Positions 28,359 to 35,758 of a stretch of DNA of 64,000 nt are shown here, piece after piece; the first letter of the stretch is position 1; every line of letters begins with the position of its first letter. The stretch is from assembly GCF_002802915.1 (NCBI RefSeq), contig NZ_PEBJ01000003.1, forward strand, positions 248,001-312,000. Direction: 5' to 3'. The notes under the pieces are model-generated. The model did no database searches and was not told the origin of the DNA. It saw only the letters and a list, made by a program, of their open reading frames with translations. The DNA comes from Bifidobacterium felsineum (GTDB taxonomy: Bacteria; Actinomycetota; Actinomycetes; Actinomycetales; Bifidobacteriaceae). Both the position numbers and the translations under genes were made by a program.

Positions 28359-29282
28359 TTATGCTCTCAGATAACGTCTCAACGAGATGGTGGAGGCAAT
28401 GACCGATAGCAATATCGCGCCTAATATCAGGAATGGGGAGATCATCAGCACTGTGAGCTGATTCACATACGGAATCCAGGTAACGGATTGGGCCAACCAT
28501 CCGGTGATAAACACACGCACGATCACCGAAAGCATCAGGCATGAAAGCACCGAGCCCAGTAAGGATGCAATGGCGCCTTCCAAAATGAACGGCAGCCGAA
28601 TGGTCCAGTTGGAGGCACCGACGTATCGCATAATCTCGGTTTCCGTGCGCCGGGACGCGGCGGACATACGAATCGTGGTTCCGGTAAGCAGAATGGCGAC
28701 CAATACCATCACACCTGCCAGCACCGCCGTCACTGCGGTGGCGCGGTTCAGTACGGCGAAGACCGGATCGAAGATCTGCCGCTGATCGGTCACATCCTCC
28801 ACGCCTTCCTTGCCGGAAAGCACTTCGGCCACCACCTGGTATTTCGTCGGATCCTTGAGCTTCAGCCACAGCGAATCCTGCATGTCATCGGCGGTCAGGG
28901 TGCGCCCTTGGAATTCACCGTTCGGATACTGCTTGGTGAACGTGTTGTTGTAGAAATCCTGCTTGCTGACGTAATCGATCTTAGCGACCACATCGTTGAG
29001 CTCATCGCGGATGGTCTTCTGCAGATCAGTGATCTCCTGAGCGGAAGGCGACTTACCCGAGGCGCAATTGGCGGATTGGCTGGTGCCGTCCGGGCACAGC
29101 CAGACCACGACTTCGACCTTGTCGTACCAATCGCCTTTGGCCTTGGTAATTTGCGCTTGGGTCAGCACCGATGCGCCGATGAACAGGAAGGAGATGAACG
29201 TGACCAGCATCAGCGAAAGCAGCATGGCCAGGTTTCGCCTCAGATTGGTCCAGGTTTCAGATAGAATGAATTGCGCACGCAT
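28359..29282 (-). CDS. ftsX: cell division protein FtsX
   Basis: A 307-residue membrane protein of the FtsEX complex. The N-terminus MRAQFILSETWTNLRRNLAM is the conserved cytoplasmic start, followed by a first helix, a large outer loop of about 120 residues, and three more helices, with the RTETEIMRYVGAS motif before the second. The outer loop should contact a peptidoglycan hydrolase, and the next gene encodes such a protein. Six bases separate it from the ftsE stop. The outer loop holds two Cys (in WLCPDG and NCASGK), which could form a disulphide. Confidence 0.93.
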   Translation of the reverse strand: MRAQFILSETWTNLRRNLAMLLSLMLVTFISFLFIGASVLTQAQITKAKGDWYDKVEVVVWLCPDGTSQSANCASGKSPSAQEITDLQKTIRDELNDVVAKIDYVSKQDFYNNTFTKQYPNGEFQGRTLTADDMQDSLWLKLKDPTKYQVVAEVLSGKEGVEDVTDQRQIFDPVFAVLNRATAVTAVLAGVMVLVAILLTGTTIRMSAASRRTETEIMRYVGASNWTIRLPFILEGAIASLLGSVLSCLMLSVIVRVFITGWLAQSVTWIPYVNQLTVLMISPFLILGAILLSVIASTISLRRYLRA

Positions 29283-29288
29283 AGCTAG

Positions 29289-30527
29289 CTACTCCCCCTT
29301 CTTGTCAGCGTCAGCGTTGTGCTCATCGGATGGTGCTGGCGGCACAGGAGCCGCGGATTGTTGCGCAGGCGGCACAGGGGGCGCAGGCGGTGCCGGAGGC
29401 ACAAGCGAAGATGCTTCGGCTGCCGCGCTTCCGCCTTCGGCGCCGTGTGCATGTGCTGCGGTTTGACCGGCAGCTTCAGCGGAATCCGATGGTGACGATG
29501 GCGCGGGCACGCGAGGAGGTGCGAATCGGGAATCGTCACGGGCATCGGAGGATGTCACTGCTCCGTCCGCCGTATCCTTCAATGGGTCAAACGCCTGCGT
29601 TTCCTCCAACGCGGCAGCCTGCTCGTCAAGAGGCAAGCCCTTCCCCCAGGTCAACGTATCCTCAATCGGGGCAAACGTCTCGCCATAGCGGCCCGTACGG
29701 CCGGAATGCACGGAATTAGCCAGACGGGCGATACCCTCGGACTGGCCTTCGCCCACCTCAATCGCAGCGCGAGCCGGCGCGGCAATGTGATTAGCCTTAT
29801 CCGAACGCGCCTCAACCTCGGCATCCGGGAAGAACAGCGCGGAATCATAGGAACCATGGGCTTCGTCGCGCACGATCTTGCCGTTGTGCAGTTCCACCAC
29901 ACGCTTGCGCATGGAGTTGACGATCTCCTCGTTATGCGTAGCCATGACCACAGTGGTACCGGTACGGTTGATGGAATCCAGCACTTCCATAATGCCCAGA
30001 GATGTGGTCGGATCAAGGTTTCCGGTGGGCTCGTCGGCCAACAGAATCTGCGGATGATTCACATATGCTCGGGCGATGGCCACGCGCTGCTGCTCACCAC
30101 CGGAGAGCTCATGCGGATAGTTCTTTTCCTTGCCGGTCAGGCCAACCGTGTCCAGTACTTTGGGAACCAGCGACTTGATGGTCGAGCGACGAGTGCCGAT
30201 CACCTCAAGTGCGAATGCCACGTTCTCCCACACCGTCTTGTTGTTCAGCAGCTTGTAGTCCTGGAACACGAAGCCCAGAGAACGGCGATACTGCGGCACC
30301 TGACGGTTGGAGATGCGGCGCAAATCGTTGCCTGCCACGCGAATCTCGCCGCTGGTGGCTTCCTCCTCGCGCAGCAGCAGGCTGAGCAACGTGGTCTTGC
30401 CGGAGCCGGACGCACCCACCAAAAACACGAAATCACCGCGTTCAATATCAAGATTGATATTGTCAAGTGCCGGACGCGTACCCTTCGGGTAGATCTTGGA
30501 CACCTTGTCCAATGAGATCAATGCCAT
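29289..30527 (-). CDS. ftsE: cell division ATP-binding protein FtsE with long C-terminal tail
   Basis: A 412-residue ABC ATPase that drives FtsX. The first ~228 residues are standard FtsE: Walker A GASGSGKT at 38-45, signature LSGGEQQ at 141-147, Walker [14 protein letters not shown] from 161 and the switch His at 198. The remaining ~180 residues are an extension not found in typical FtsE proteins (about 220-230 residues): first an acidic/polar part ([20 protein letters not shown]), then a stretch rich in Pro, Ala and Glu, ending in tandem PPAP-type repeats. AAAAGGAAA precedes the ATG at 30527. The tail is probably disordered and might bind cell-division partners; its role is unknown. Confidence 0.93.
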   Translation of the reverse strand: MALISLDKVSKIYPKGTRPALDNINLDIERGDFVFLVGASGSGKTTLLSLLLREEEATSGEIRVAGNDLRRISNRQVPQYRRSLGFVFQDYKLLNNKTVWENVAFALEVIGTRRSTIKSLVPKVLDTVGLTGKEKNYPHELSGGEQQRVAIARAYVNHPQILLADEPTGNLDPTTSLGIMEVLDSINRTGTTVVMATHNEEIVNSMRKRVVELHNGKIVRDEAHGSYDSALFFPDAEVEARSDKANHIAAPARAAIEVGEGQSEGIARLANSVHSGRTGRYGETFAPIEDTLTWGKGLPLDEQAAALEETQAFDPLKDTADGAVTSSDARDDSRFAPPRVPAPSSPSDSAEAAGQTAAHAHGAEGGSAAAEASSLVPPAPPAPPVPPAQQSAAPVPPAPSDEHNADADKKGE

Positions 30528-30565
30528 ATCCGTTTCCTTTTCGTCAGATTGTGTTTTTGATGGGT

Positions 30566-30591
30566 GGTCTGTGCTGCGCACAGCACAGACC
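30566..30591 (-). terminator. hairpin between prfB and ftsE
   Basis: A perfect 11-bp stem (30566-30576 and 30581-30591) with a CGCA loop lies between the prfB stop and the ftsE start. There is no U-run on the minus strand, so it may be a pausing or RNA-processing structure rather than a full terminator. Confidence 0.6.
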
Positions 30592-30627
30592 TTCGTTCCC
30601 GGTCTTCAGGCAGGTATTGCGCTTCTA

Positions 30628-31752
30628 TTACTCTTCGGATTCGGCCTGGCGGCGCTGCTCGTGACGCCAGCGGATGCCGGCTTCGATGAAGCCATTGATA
30701 TCGCCGTCGAACACGGCCTGCGTCTGGCTGGTTTCGTAACCGGTACGAAGATCCTTGACCATCTGGTATGGGTGCAGCACGTAGGAGCGCATCTGGTCTC
30801 CCCAGCTGGCCTTGATGTCGCCGGCGAGTTCCTTCTTCTTCTTGGCTTCCTCTTCATGGCGCAGCACCAACAGTCGGGACTGGAGCACGGCCATGGCGGA
30901 GGCGCGGTTCTGAATCTGGGAACGCTCATCCTGCATGGTCACCACAATGCCGGTGGGCAAGTGGGTGATGCGCACGGCCGAGTAGGTGGTGTTCACGCCC
31001 TGACCGCCAGGGCCGGAGGAGCAGTAGGTATCCACACGAATATCCGTATCCGGAATATCGATGTGATCGGTGGCCTCGACCAGCGGCACCACTTCGACTG
31101 CGGCGAAACTAGTCTGACGGCGGCCCTGGTTGTCGAACGGGGAGATGCGCACCAGGCGGTGGGTACCGCCTTCCACGGAGAGGCGACCATAGGCGTATGG
31201 CGCATCCACCTGGAAGGTGGCGGACTTGATGCCTGCCTCTTCGGCGTAGGAGGTGTCCATCACCTTGGCCTTGAAGCCATTACGCTCGCAGTAGCGCAGA
31301 TACATGCGCAGCAGCATCTGCGCGAAGTCGGCAGCATCCACGCCACCTGCACCGGAACGAATGGTCACAACGGCGGAACGCTCGTCGTATTCGCCGTCGA
31401 GCAAGGTCTGAATCTCCATCTGGTCGAGATCCTTCTGGATCTCGCCGATTTCATTCTGGGCGTCATCGAGGGAGGCCTGATCACCTTCCTCACGACCCAG
31501 CTCGACAAGCGTCTCTACATCATCAATGCGCTGGGATGCGGAATTCAAGCGCTTTAGCTGGGATTCCGTAGCGGAAAGCTTGCTGGTCACCTTCTGCGCG
31601 TTCTCCGGATCATCCCACAGACCCGGTGCTGCAGCCTGAGCTTCAAGCTCCTTGATTTCAGCCTTGAGTCGATCCACGTCCAGCGCCTTGGCGATGGAAT
31701 CATACTTGGCGCGAGCTTCGCCGATTGCTTGGGTAAAGTCAAATTCTGCCAT
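30628..31752 (-). CDS. prfB: peptide chain release factor 2
   Basis: A 374-residue class I release factor that reads UGA and UAA. The stop-codon recognition tripeptide is SPF at residues 204-206 (RF2 type; RF1 has PxT), and the catalytic GGQ is at 249-251 within [16 protein letters not shown]. The reading frame is continuous, so the programmed +1 frameshift that controls prfB in many bacteria is absent. It heads the run with ftsE, ftsX, the CHAP hydrolase and smpB, an order common in actinobacteria. The 257 bases upstream to the small membrane-protein gene show nothing recognisable apart from the promoter region. Confidence 0.95.
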   Translation of the reverse strand: MAEFDFTQAIGEARAKYDSIAKALDVDRLKAEIKELEAQAAAPGLWDDPENAQKVTSKLSATESQLKRLNSASQRIDDVETLVELGREEGDQASLDDAQNEIGEIQKDLDQMEIQTLLDGEYDERSAVVTIRSGAGGVDAADFAQMLLRMYLRYCERNGFKAKVMDTSYAEEAGIKSATFQVDAPYAYGRLSVEGGTHRLVRISPFDNQGRRQTSFAAVEVVPLVEATDHIDIPDTDIRVDTYCSSGPGGQGVNTTYSAVRITHLPTGIVVTMQDERSQIQNRASAMAVLQSRLLVLRHEEEAKKKKELAGDIKASWGDQMRSYVLHPYQMVKDLRTGYETSQTQAVFDGDINGFIEAGIRWRHEQRRQAESEE

Positions 31753-32009
31753 CGTGTTTTACCTTACTGTGTATTCTTGAAAGTTCCTTAGTGCCACGTC
31801 CTTGTTGACAGCCTGTGCACATTCCGTCGCCGGATCTCGCCATTGGCGCCAATCGCCGACTTCCTGCCGCGGTGATTGCCTGTGTGCTGTTAATCGTTCG
31901 GCATCGGCCAGTGATGCTCATGATGTTTCGCTGACCGCGCATGTGAACATGTATTACACCAGTTGCAACAGGACGTGCGAACCGCAAACACGAATGCGCA
32001 CAGGCAGCG

Positions 32010-32141
32010 TCAAAGTCCGGCGTAGATGGCCGGAATGACCAGGGAGCCGAGCATAGCCACAGCTATGACAACGCACACCACGCGCACCATAGTGCGGCGG
32101 CGGTTTTCACGCTGCTGACGACTGTCCTGATATTCACTCAC
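32010..32141 (-). CDS. small single-helix membrane protein, unknown function
   Basis: A 43-codon frame on the minus strand, starting with GTG. The product begins with a charged stretch (VSEYQDSRQQRENRRRTMVR), then has one hydrophobic helix (VVCVVIAVAMLGSLVIPAIY) and ends AGL. The basic-then-hydrophobic pattern is that of a membrane protein with its N-terminus inside. No strong ribosome binding site is visible. It lies alone between def and prfB in an otherwise empty stretch. Similar tiny proteins occur near these genes in actinobacteria, but I cannot name a family. Confidence 0.55.
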   Translation of the reverse strand: MSEYQDSRQQRENRRRTMVRVVCVVIAVAMLGSLVIPAIYAGL

Positions 32142-32378
32142 GGAATCAGAAGTATAAACGAATCCTCAGACCTGTCGAGCAGCCAAATACCGCCTATCAA
32201 TGCACTATCGTGTGGCTTTGGGCACAAATTTGTTCACGGCCTCGATCACGCATGACTCCGTGCCAACATCTCATTCAACGTTGACTGTAGGTTTTTGAAC
32301 GAAAAACGTTTAATAACCTACAGTCAACGTTCGAACACCTACAGCCACAGCGGTCACAGCAATCACAGCAGCGACAAT
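32142..32378. other. intergenic stretch with inverted repeat, no gene seen
   Basis: No convincing reading frame on either strand. It holds the inverted repeat listed at 32277-32331 and, just after it, a run of CACAGC-like imperfect repeats (32341-32372) reaching the def stop codon. Upstream of prfB, 31753-32009 likewise shows no gene. Confidence 0.6.
32277..32331. repeat. 17-bp perfect inverted repeat downstream of def
   Basis: Arms AACGTTGACTGTAGGTT (32277-32293) and its exact complement (32315-32331) flank 21 bases that carry a competing small hairpin GTTTTT/AAAAAC (32291-32296 with 32302-32307). It lies 48 bases after the def stop on the minus strand. No U-run follows on either side, so it is not a standard terminator. 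The outer and inner stems share bases and cannot form together, which resembles a two-state RNA structure. Confidence 0.75.
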
Positions 32379-33032
32379 TTACAGTGCGAAACCGAGTTCT
32401 TCTGCTGCCTCAGTAGGCACCGGATCATTGCACCAGTAGTCCTCGAGGTTTTCATACGTGGTCAGCGACCGAATCTCCGCACGATCGATGTAGAGCTCGC
32501 CGCTCAGATGATCGGTCTCGTGCTGGAAAATACGCGCCGGCCAGCCATGCAGCTTTTCGGTATGATGCTTGCCGTCTTCGTCGTCCCATTCGGCAGTGAT
32601 ATCAAGCCAACGCTTGCGCACGGCCTGATAGCCGTCAAAGCTCAGGCACCCTTCATAGAAGGAGGCGGTAGCGTCACCGGCAGGCGTGTACTTCGGATTG
32701 ATGATCACATGGAAGGGGAATTCGGCGATTTCGCGAGGATCGTCCTCATCGTCACGCACATGGTCTTCGACTACAGCGAGTGCCAGACCGAGACCGATTT
32801 GCGTTGCGGCCAAGCCCACACCCGGTGCTTCCAGCATCGTGGTGTGCATGGTGTCGATGAGTTTGGCCAACGTGCGCTTCGACAGTTGCCCGTTGTAGGC
32901 CATGGTCTGCTGACGCAGCACCGGCTCTCCGGCTTGCACGATAGGCAGGATCTTCTCCTTGCCACCGGTTTTAATGAGCTGCTCGACGATGCGATTGAGC
33001 TCAAGGTCGACTTTGGTGTTCTTTCCAAACAT
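32379..33032 (-). CDS. def: peptide deformylase
   Basis: A 217-residue metalloenzyme that removes the formyl group from new proteins. The three family motifs are present: GVGLAATQIG at 71-80, EGCLS with metal ligand Cys129, and QHETDHLSG with His171, catalytic Glu172 and His175. It is longer than the E. coli enzyme, with about 25 extra N-terminal residues and an acidic insertion (VRDDEDDPREIAEF), features seen in actinobacterial forms. It follows glmM by about 40 bases and may share its transcript. Confidence 0.94.
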   Translation of the reverse strand: MFGKNTKVDLELNRIVEQLIKTGGKEKILPIVQAGEPVLRQQTMAYNGQLSKRTLAKLIDTMHTTMLEAPGVGLAATQIGLGLALAVVEDHVRDDEDDPREIAEFPFHVIINPKYTPAGDATASFYEGCLSFDGYQAVRKRWLDITAEWDDEDGKHHTEKLHGWPARIFQHETDHLSGELYIDRAEIRSLTTYENLEDYWCNDPVPTEAAEELGFAL

Positions 33033-33071
33033 GCGGGCTTTCCTTTTGTGGACGTTCCTTTACGGAAGGGA

Positions 33072-34460
33072 CTATTTCAGGGCGAGCTCCTCAGCCACAA
33101 TCTTGGCCAGGCGCGTGCACACCTCGTCGGCGTAAGCCTGGGTAGCAGCTTCGGCCATCACGCGCACCAGCGGCTCAGTGCCGGACGGGCGCAGCAGCAC
33201 ACGGCCGGAATCGCCCAGCAGCTCCTCCTCGTGAGCGACAGCCTCCTGAATACGCTTGTTGGTGGAGGCGGCCTTCTTATCCACATTCGGCACATTGATC
33301 AGGGTCTGCGGCAGCTGCGGGAAGTCGGCGGCAAGTTCTTTAAGGCTCTTGCCGGACTTGACGACCTCGTTGCACAGGGTCAGTGCGGTCAGGGTACCGT
33401 CGCCAGTGGTGGCGAATTCACGGTTGATCACGTGGCCGGACTGCTCGCCGCCGAGCGAGTAATCGCCCTTGAGCATTTCCTCGAGCACATAGCGGTCACC
33501 TACGGAAGTCTCCACGGTCTTGATGCCCATTTCTTTCAGGGCGAGCTTGAGGCCCAGATTGCTCATCACGGTGACGACGAGCGTGTCGTGGTTGAGCTTG
33601 CCCTCGCGCTTCTTGGCGCGGGCCAGAATGCCCATGATCTGATCGCCGTTGACCATGTTGCCGTCTTCGTCCACGGCGAGGCAGCGGTCGGCGTCGCCGT
33701 CGAAGGCAACGCCCATCACGGCGTCGGTGGCCTTGACCATGGCCTGCAGCTGCTCGGGGTGGGTGGAACCGGCGTTCTTGTTGATGTTGTAGCCATCCGG
33801 GGATGCGTTGATCACAATCACATCGGCACCGGCGCGACGCAGGGCTTCAGGAGCCACTACGGAGGTGGCGCCGTTGGCGCAATCGGCCACAATCTTTAGA
33901 CCCTTCAAAGGCTTCGGCTGGGTCTGGTCATCGTTGAGCGGCGCGATGGTGGAGACCAGGTGGTCGATGTATAGGTTGGTGGCAGTGGTCTGGTCATGGC
34001 TCACACGGCCCACTCCAGCACCAGTCGGGCGCTCCCAATCCTGACCGAGCACGGCCTCGATCTCGTCTTCCTTCTGGTCGGGCAGCTTGAAGCCGCCACG
34101 AGCGAAGAACTTGATGCCGTTATCAGGCATCGGGTTGTGGGATGCGGAGATCACGGCGCCCATTTCCACATTGAGTACGCTGGTCAGATAAGCCACACCC
34201 GGAGTCGGAATGATGCCGGCGTCGATGACGTCGAAACCGCCTGCGGACATACCTGCAGAGAGTGCAGACGCCAGAAAATCGCCAGAAACTCGGGTGTCAC
34301 GGCCCACAAGCGCACGGCGGCGACCTTCAGGCTGATCATCCTTCGTGCCGGCATCGCCCAGCACACGCACGGCGGCGTCACCCAAATCGAGGGCCAGGCG
34401 CGCAGTCAAATCCTTGTTGGCAAGTCCTCGAACACCATCGGTTCCAAACATTTTCGGCAT
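33072..34460 (-). CDS. glmM: phosphoglucosamine mutase
   Basis: A 462-residue enzyme converting glucosamine-6-phosphate to glucosamine-1-phosphate for UDP-GlcNAc and cell-wall synthesis. It starts MPKMFGTDGVRG, the usual GlmM start. The phosphorylated serine is Ser107 in ISASHNP, the magnesium-binding loop is FDGDADR, the sugar-specificity loop is GGEQSGH, and the C-terminal phosphate-binding loop is RPSGTEPLVRVMAE. Length and domain order are standard. It uses the product of glmS, also encoded in this window. Confidence 0.95.
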   Translation of the reverse strand: MPKMFGTDGVRGLANKDLTARLALDLGDAAVRVLGDAGTKDDQPEGRRRALVGRDTRVSGDFLASALSAGMSAGGFDVIDAGIIPTPGVAYLTSVLNVEMGAVISASHNPMPDNGIKFFARGGFKLPDQKEDEIEAVLGQDWERPTGAGVGRVSHDQTTATNLYIDHLVSTIAPLNDDQTQPKPLKGLKIVADCANGATSVVAPEALRRAGADVIVINASPDGYNINKNAGSTHPEQLQAMVKATDAVMGVAFDGDADRCLAVDEDGNMVNGDQIMGILARAKKREGKLNHDTLVVTVMSNLGLKLALKEMGIKTVETSVGDRYVLEEMLKGDYSLGGEQSGHVINREFATTGDGTLTALTLCNEVVKSGKSLKELAADFPQLPQTLINVPNVDKKAASTNKRIQEAVAHEEELLGDSGRVLLRPSGTEPLVRVMAEAATQAYADEVCTRLAKIVAEELALK

Positions 34461-34636
34461 ACTATTGCATCCTTCACTTGAGCGGCTTCCAGCCGTCTCG
34501 TTCTATAACGTGCACCATGGTAATCGGCTGGGCGCACTATGTCATACTGATTTGCGCAATACTGCTCAATTCGGTTGCATTTGCAGCCACTTGGGCGTAA
34601 GTTCCCCTACCACATCACCTTGATTCCATTCAATCA

Positions 34637-34745
34637 CGGGCTGAAATGGACGTTCCTGGCAATTCGAAGCGTCCAACGGACGTTTTGGGCATCCTCGATG
34701 TCCTATTTGGCGCTTCGAATTGCCAGGAACGTCCATTTCAGCCCG
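34637..34745. repeat. 109-bp near-perfect palindrome between glmM and the TauE-type gene
   Basis: Two perfectly complementary 35-bp arms (34637-34671 and 34711-34745) enclose a 39-base centre that itself can pair partly (CCAA/TTGG and GGAC/GTCC). The element ends 15 bases from the TauE stop. Read on the minus strand it would fold into one very long hairpin after that gene, but there is no U-run beyond it. The core GGACGTT-CC recurs inside the centre. Its size and symmetry fit a repeated palindromic intergenic element or non-autonomous mobile element. The rest of the gap (34461-34636) shows no gene. Confidence 0.85.
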
Positions 34746-34760
34746 TATTTCCGACAATGG

Positions 34761-35654
34761 TTAGTAGGTTTTGAGGGCCAAATCGATGGTGAGCACAATG
34801 CCGGCGATCACGGCGGCGGCGCGCATGATATTCGCCGGAATCCTGCGGGTGATTGGTGGAGCGATGTAGCCGCCGATGAAGCAGCCGATGCACAGCATGA
34901 TGGCGGCCGGCCAGTCGACTGCACCTCGCACGATGAACACCACGGATGCGGTGATGTTCGCACCGGTACCGATCAGAGTTTTCAGGGCGTTGATCTTATG
35001 GAACGGCCCGATTTTGGCCGCATCCAATACGGCGAGCGCACAAGTGCCAGCACCGGCTCCAAAGTAGCCGGAATAAATGGCCACGGCCCATACGCCAATC
35101 CAGACCCACCATGAGTCTTTGTTCATCGGCTGCACCGGCTGATCGATGGAAAGTTGAGCCGCACGGTCCTCGGCCTTACGCTGTTCGGCAATCGGTTCCG
35201 TTACCGTGGCTTGTTCGGCCGCACTGATGTGGTTCAGCTGGGCTGCGGCATCTACGGCCGCCTGCTTCGCCTGCATGCGTCCGCGAGGATTGACGGCGAT
35301 GATGAGAGAACTAAACAGAATCAGCGCAGGGGCTGCGAACTCGAATACCTTGGGGTCGAGCTCAAGCAGCAGGAAAGCGCCGATGATGCCGCCGATGGCA
35401 CCGATGGCTACATAGGTGATAACACGCAGAGTCTGCCCCTTAAGCTCACGATGAGCGCCCATTACACCGCCAATGCCGGTACCCACTACACCGACGGTAT
35501 TGGAGGCGTTCGCCAGCACCGGTGGAATGCCGAAAGCAAGCAGTGCCGGGTAAGAGACCAATGAGGATGCGCCTACTGCATACCCCACGAATCCGGCACC
35601 GACACCGGCCAACAGAATCAACAGCAGCGAAAGTATGGAAAAACCCGCAATCAT
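34761..35654 (-). CDS. TauE/SafE family membrane permease
   Basis: A 297-residue membrane protein of the TauE/SafE (DUF81) family, whose studied members move sulphite, sulphonates or sulphoacetate out of the cell. Eight hydrophobic helices are arranged as two repeats, each with a Gly-rich helix (GAGFVGYAVGASSLVSYPALLAFGIPPVLANASNTVG and the second copy GYFGAGAGTCALAVLDA). A polar loop of about 60 residues between the halves is longer than usual. The start at 35654 follows AAGGG; the frame opens 12 codons earlier. The substrate is not known. Confidence 0.85.
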   Translation of the reverse strand: MIAGFSILSLLLILLAGVGAGFVGYAVGASSLVSYPALLAFGIPPVLANASNTVGVVGTGIGGVMGAHRELKGQTLRVITYVAIGAIGGIIGAFLLLELDPKVFEFAAPALILFSSLIIAVNPRGRMQAKQAAVDAAAQLNHISAAEQATVTEPIAEQRKAEDRAAQLSIDQPVQPMNKDSWWVWIGVWAVAIYSGYFGAGAGTCALAVLDAAKIGPFHKINALKTLIGTGANITASVVFIVRGAVDWPAAIMLCIGCFIGGYIAPPITRRIPANIMRAAAVIAGIVLTIDLALKTY

Positions 35655-35758
35655 CCTTGTACCCTTCACTTGTTCAGGTCGGCACATCACCAGCCTTGAG
35701 CGAGGATACGCTGTTGAGGATTGATTGCGGGTTTTCTTTTGCTATATGGACTACAGGC

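Noticed and set aside
31670..31752. Programmed +1 frameshift in prfB
   Set aside because: The frame from ATG through the SPF and GGQ motifs is continuous and the N-terminus is full length, so no frameshift is needed.
32341..32372. CACAGC-like short repeats as a CRISPR or tandem array
   Set aside because: Copies are imperfect, very short and not separated by spacers; no cas genes are present.
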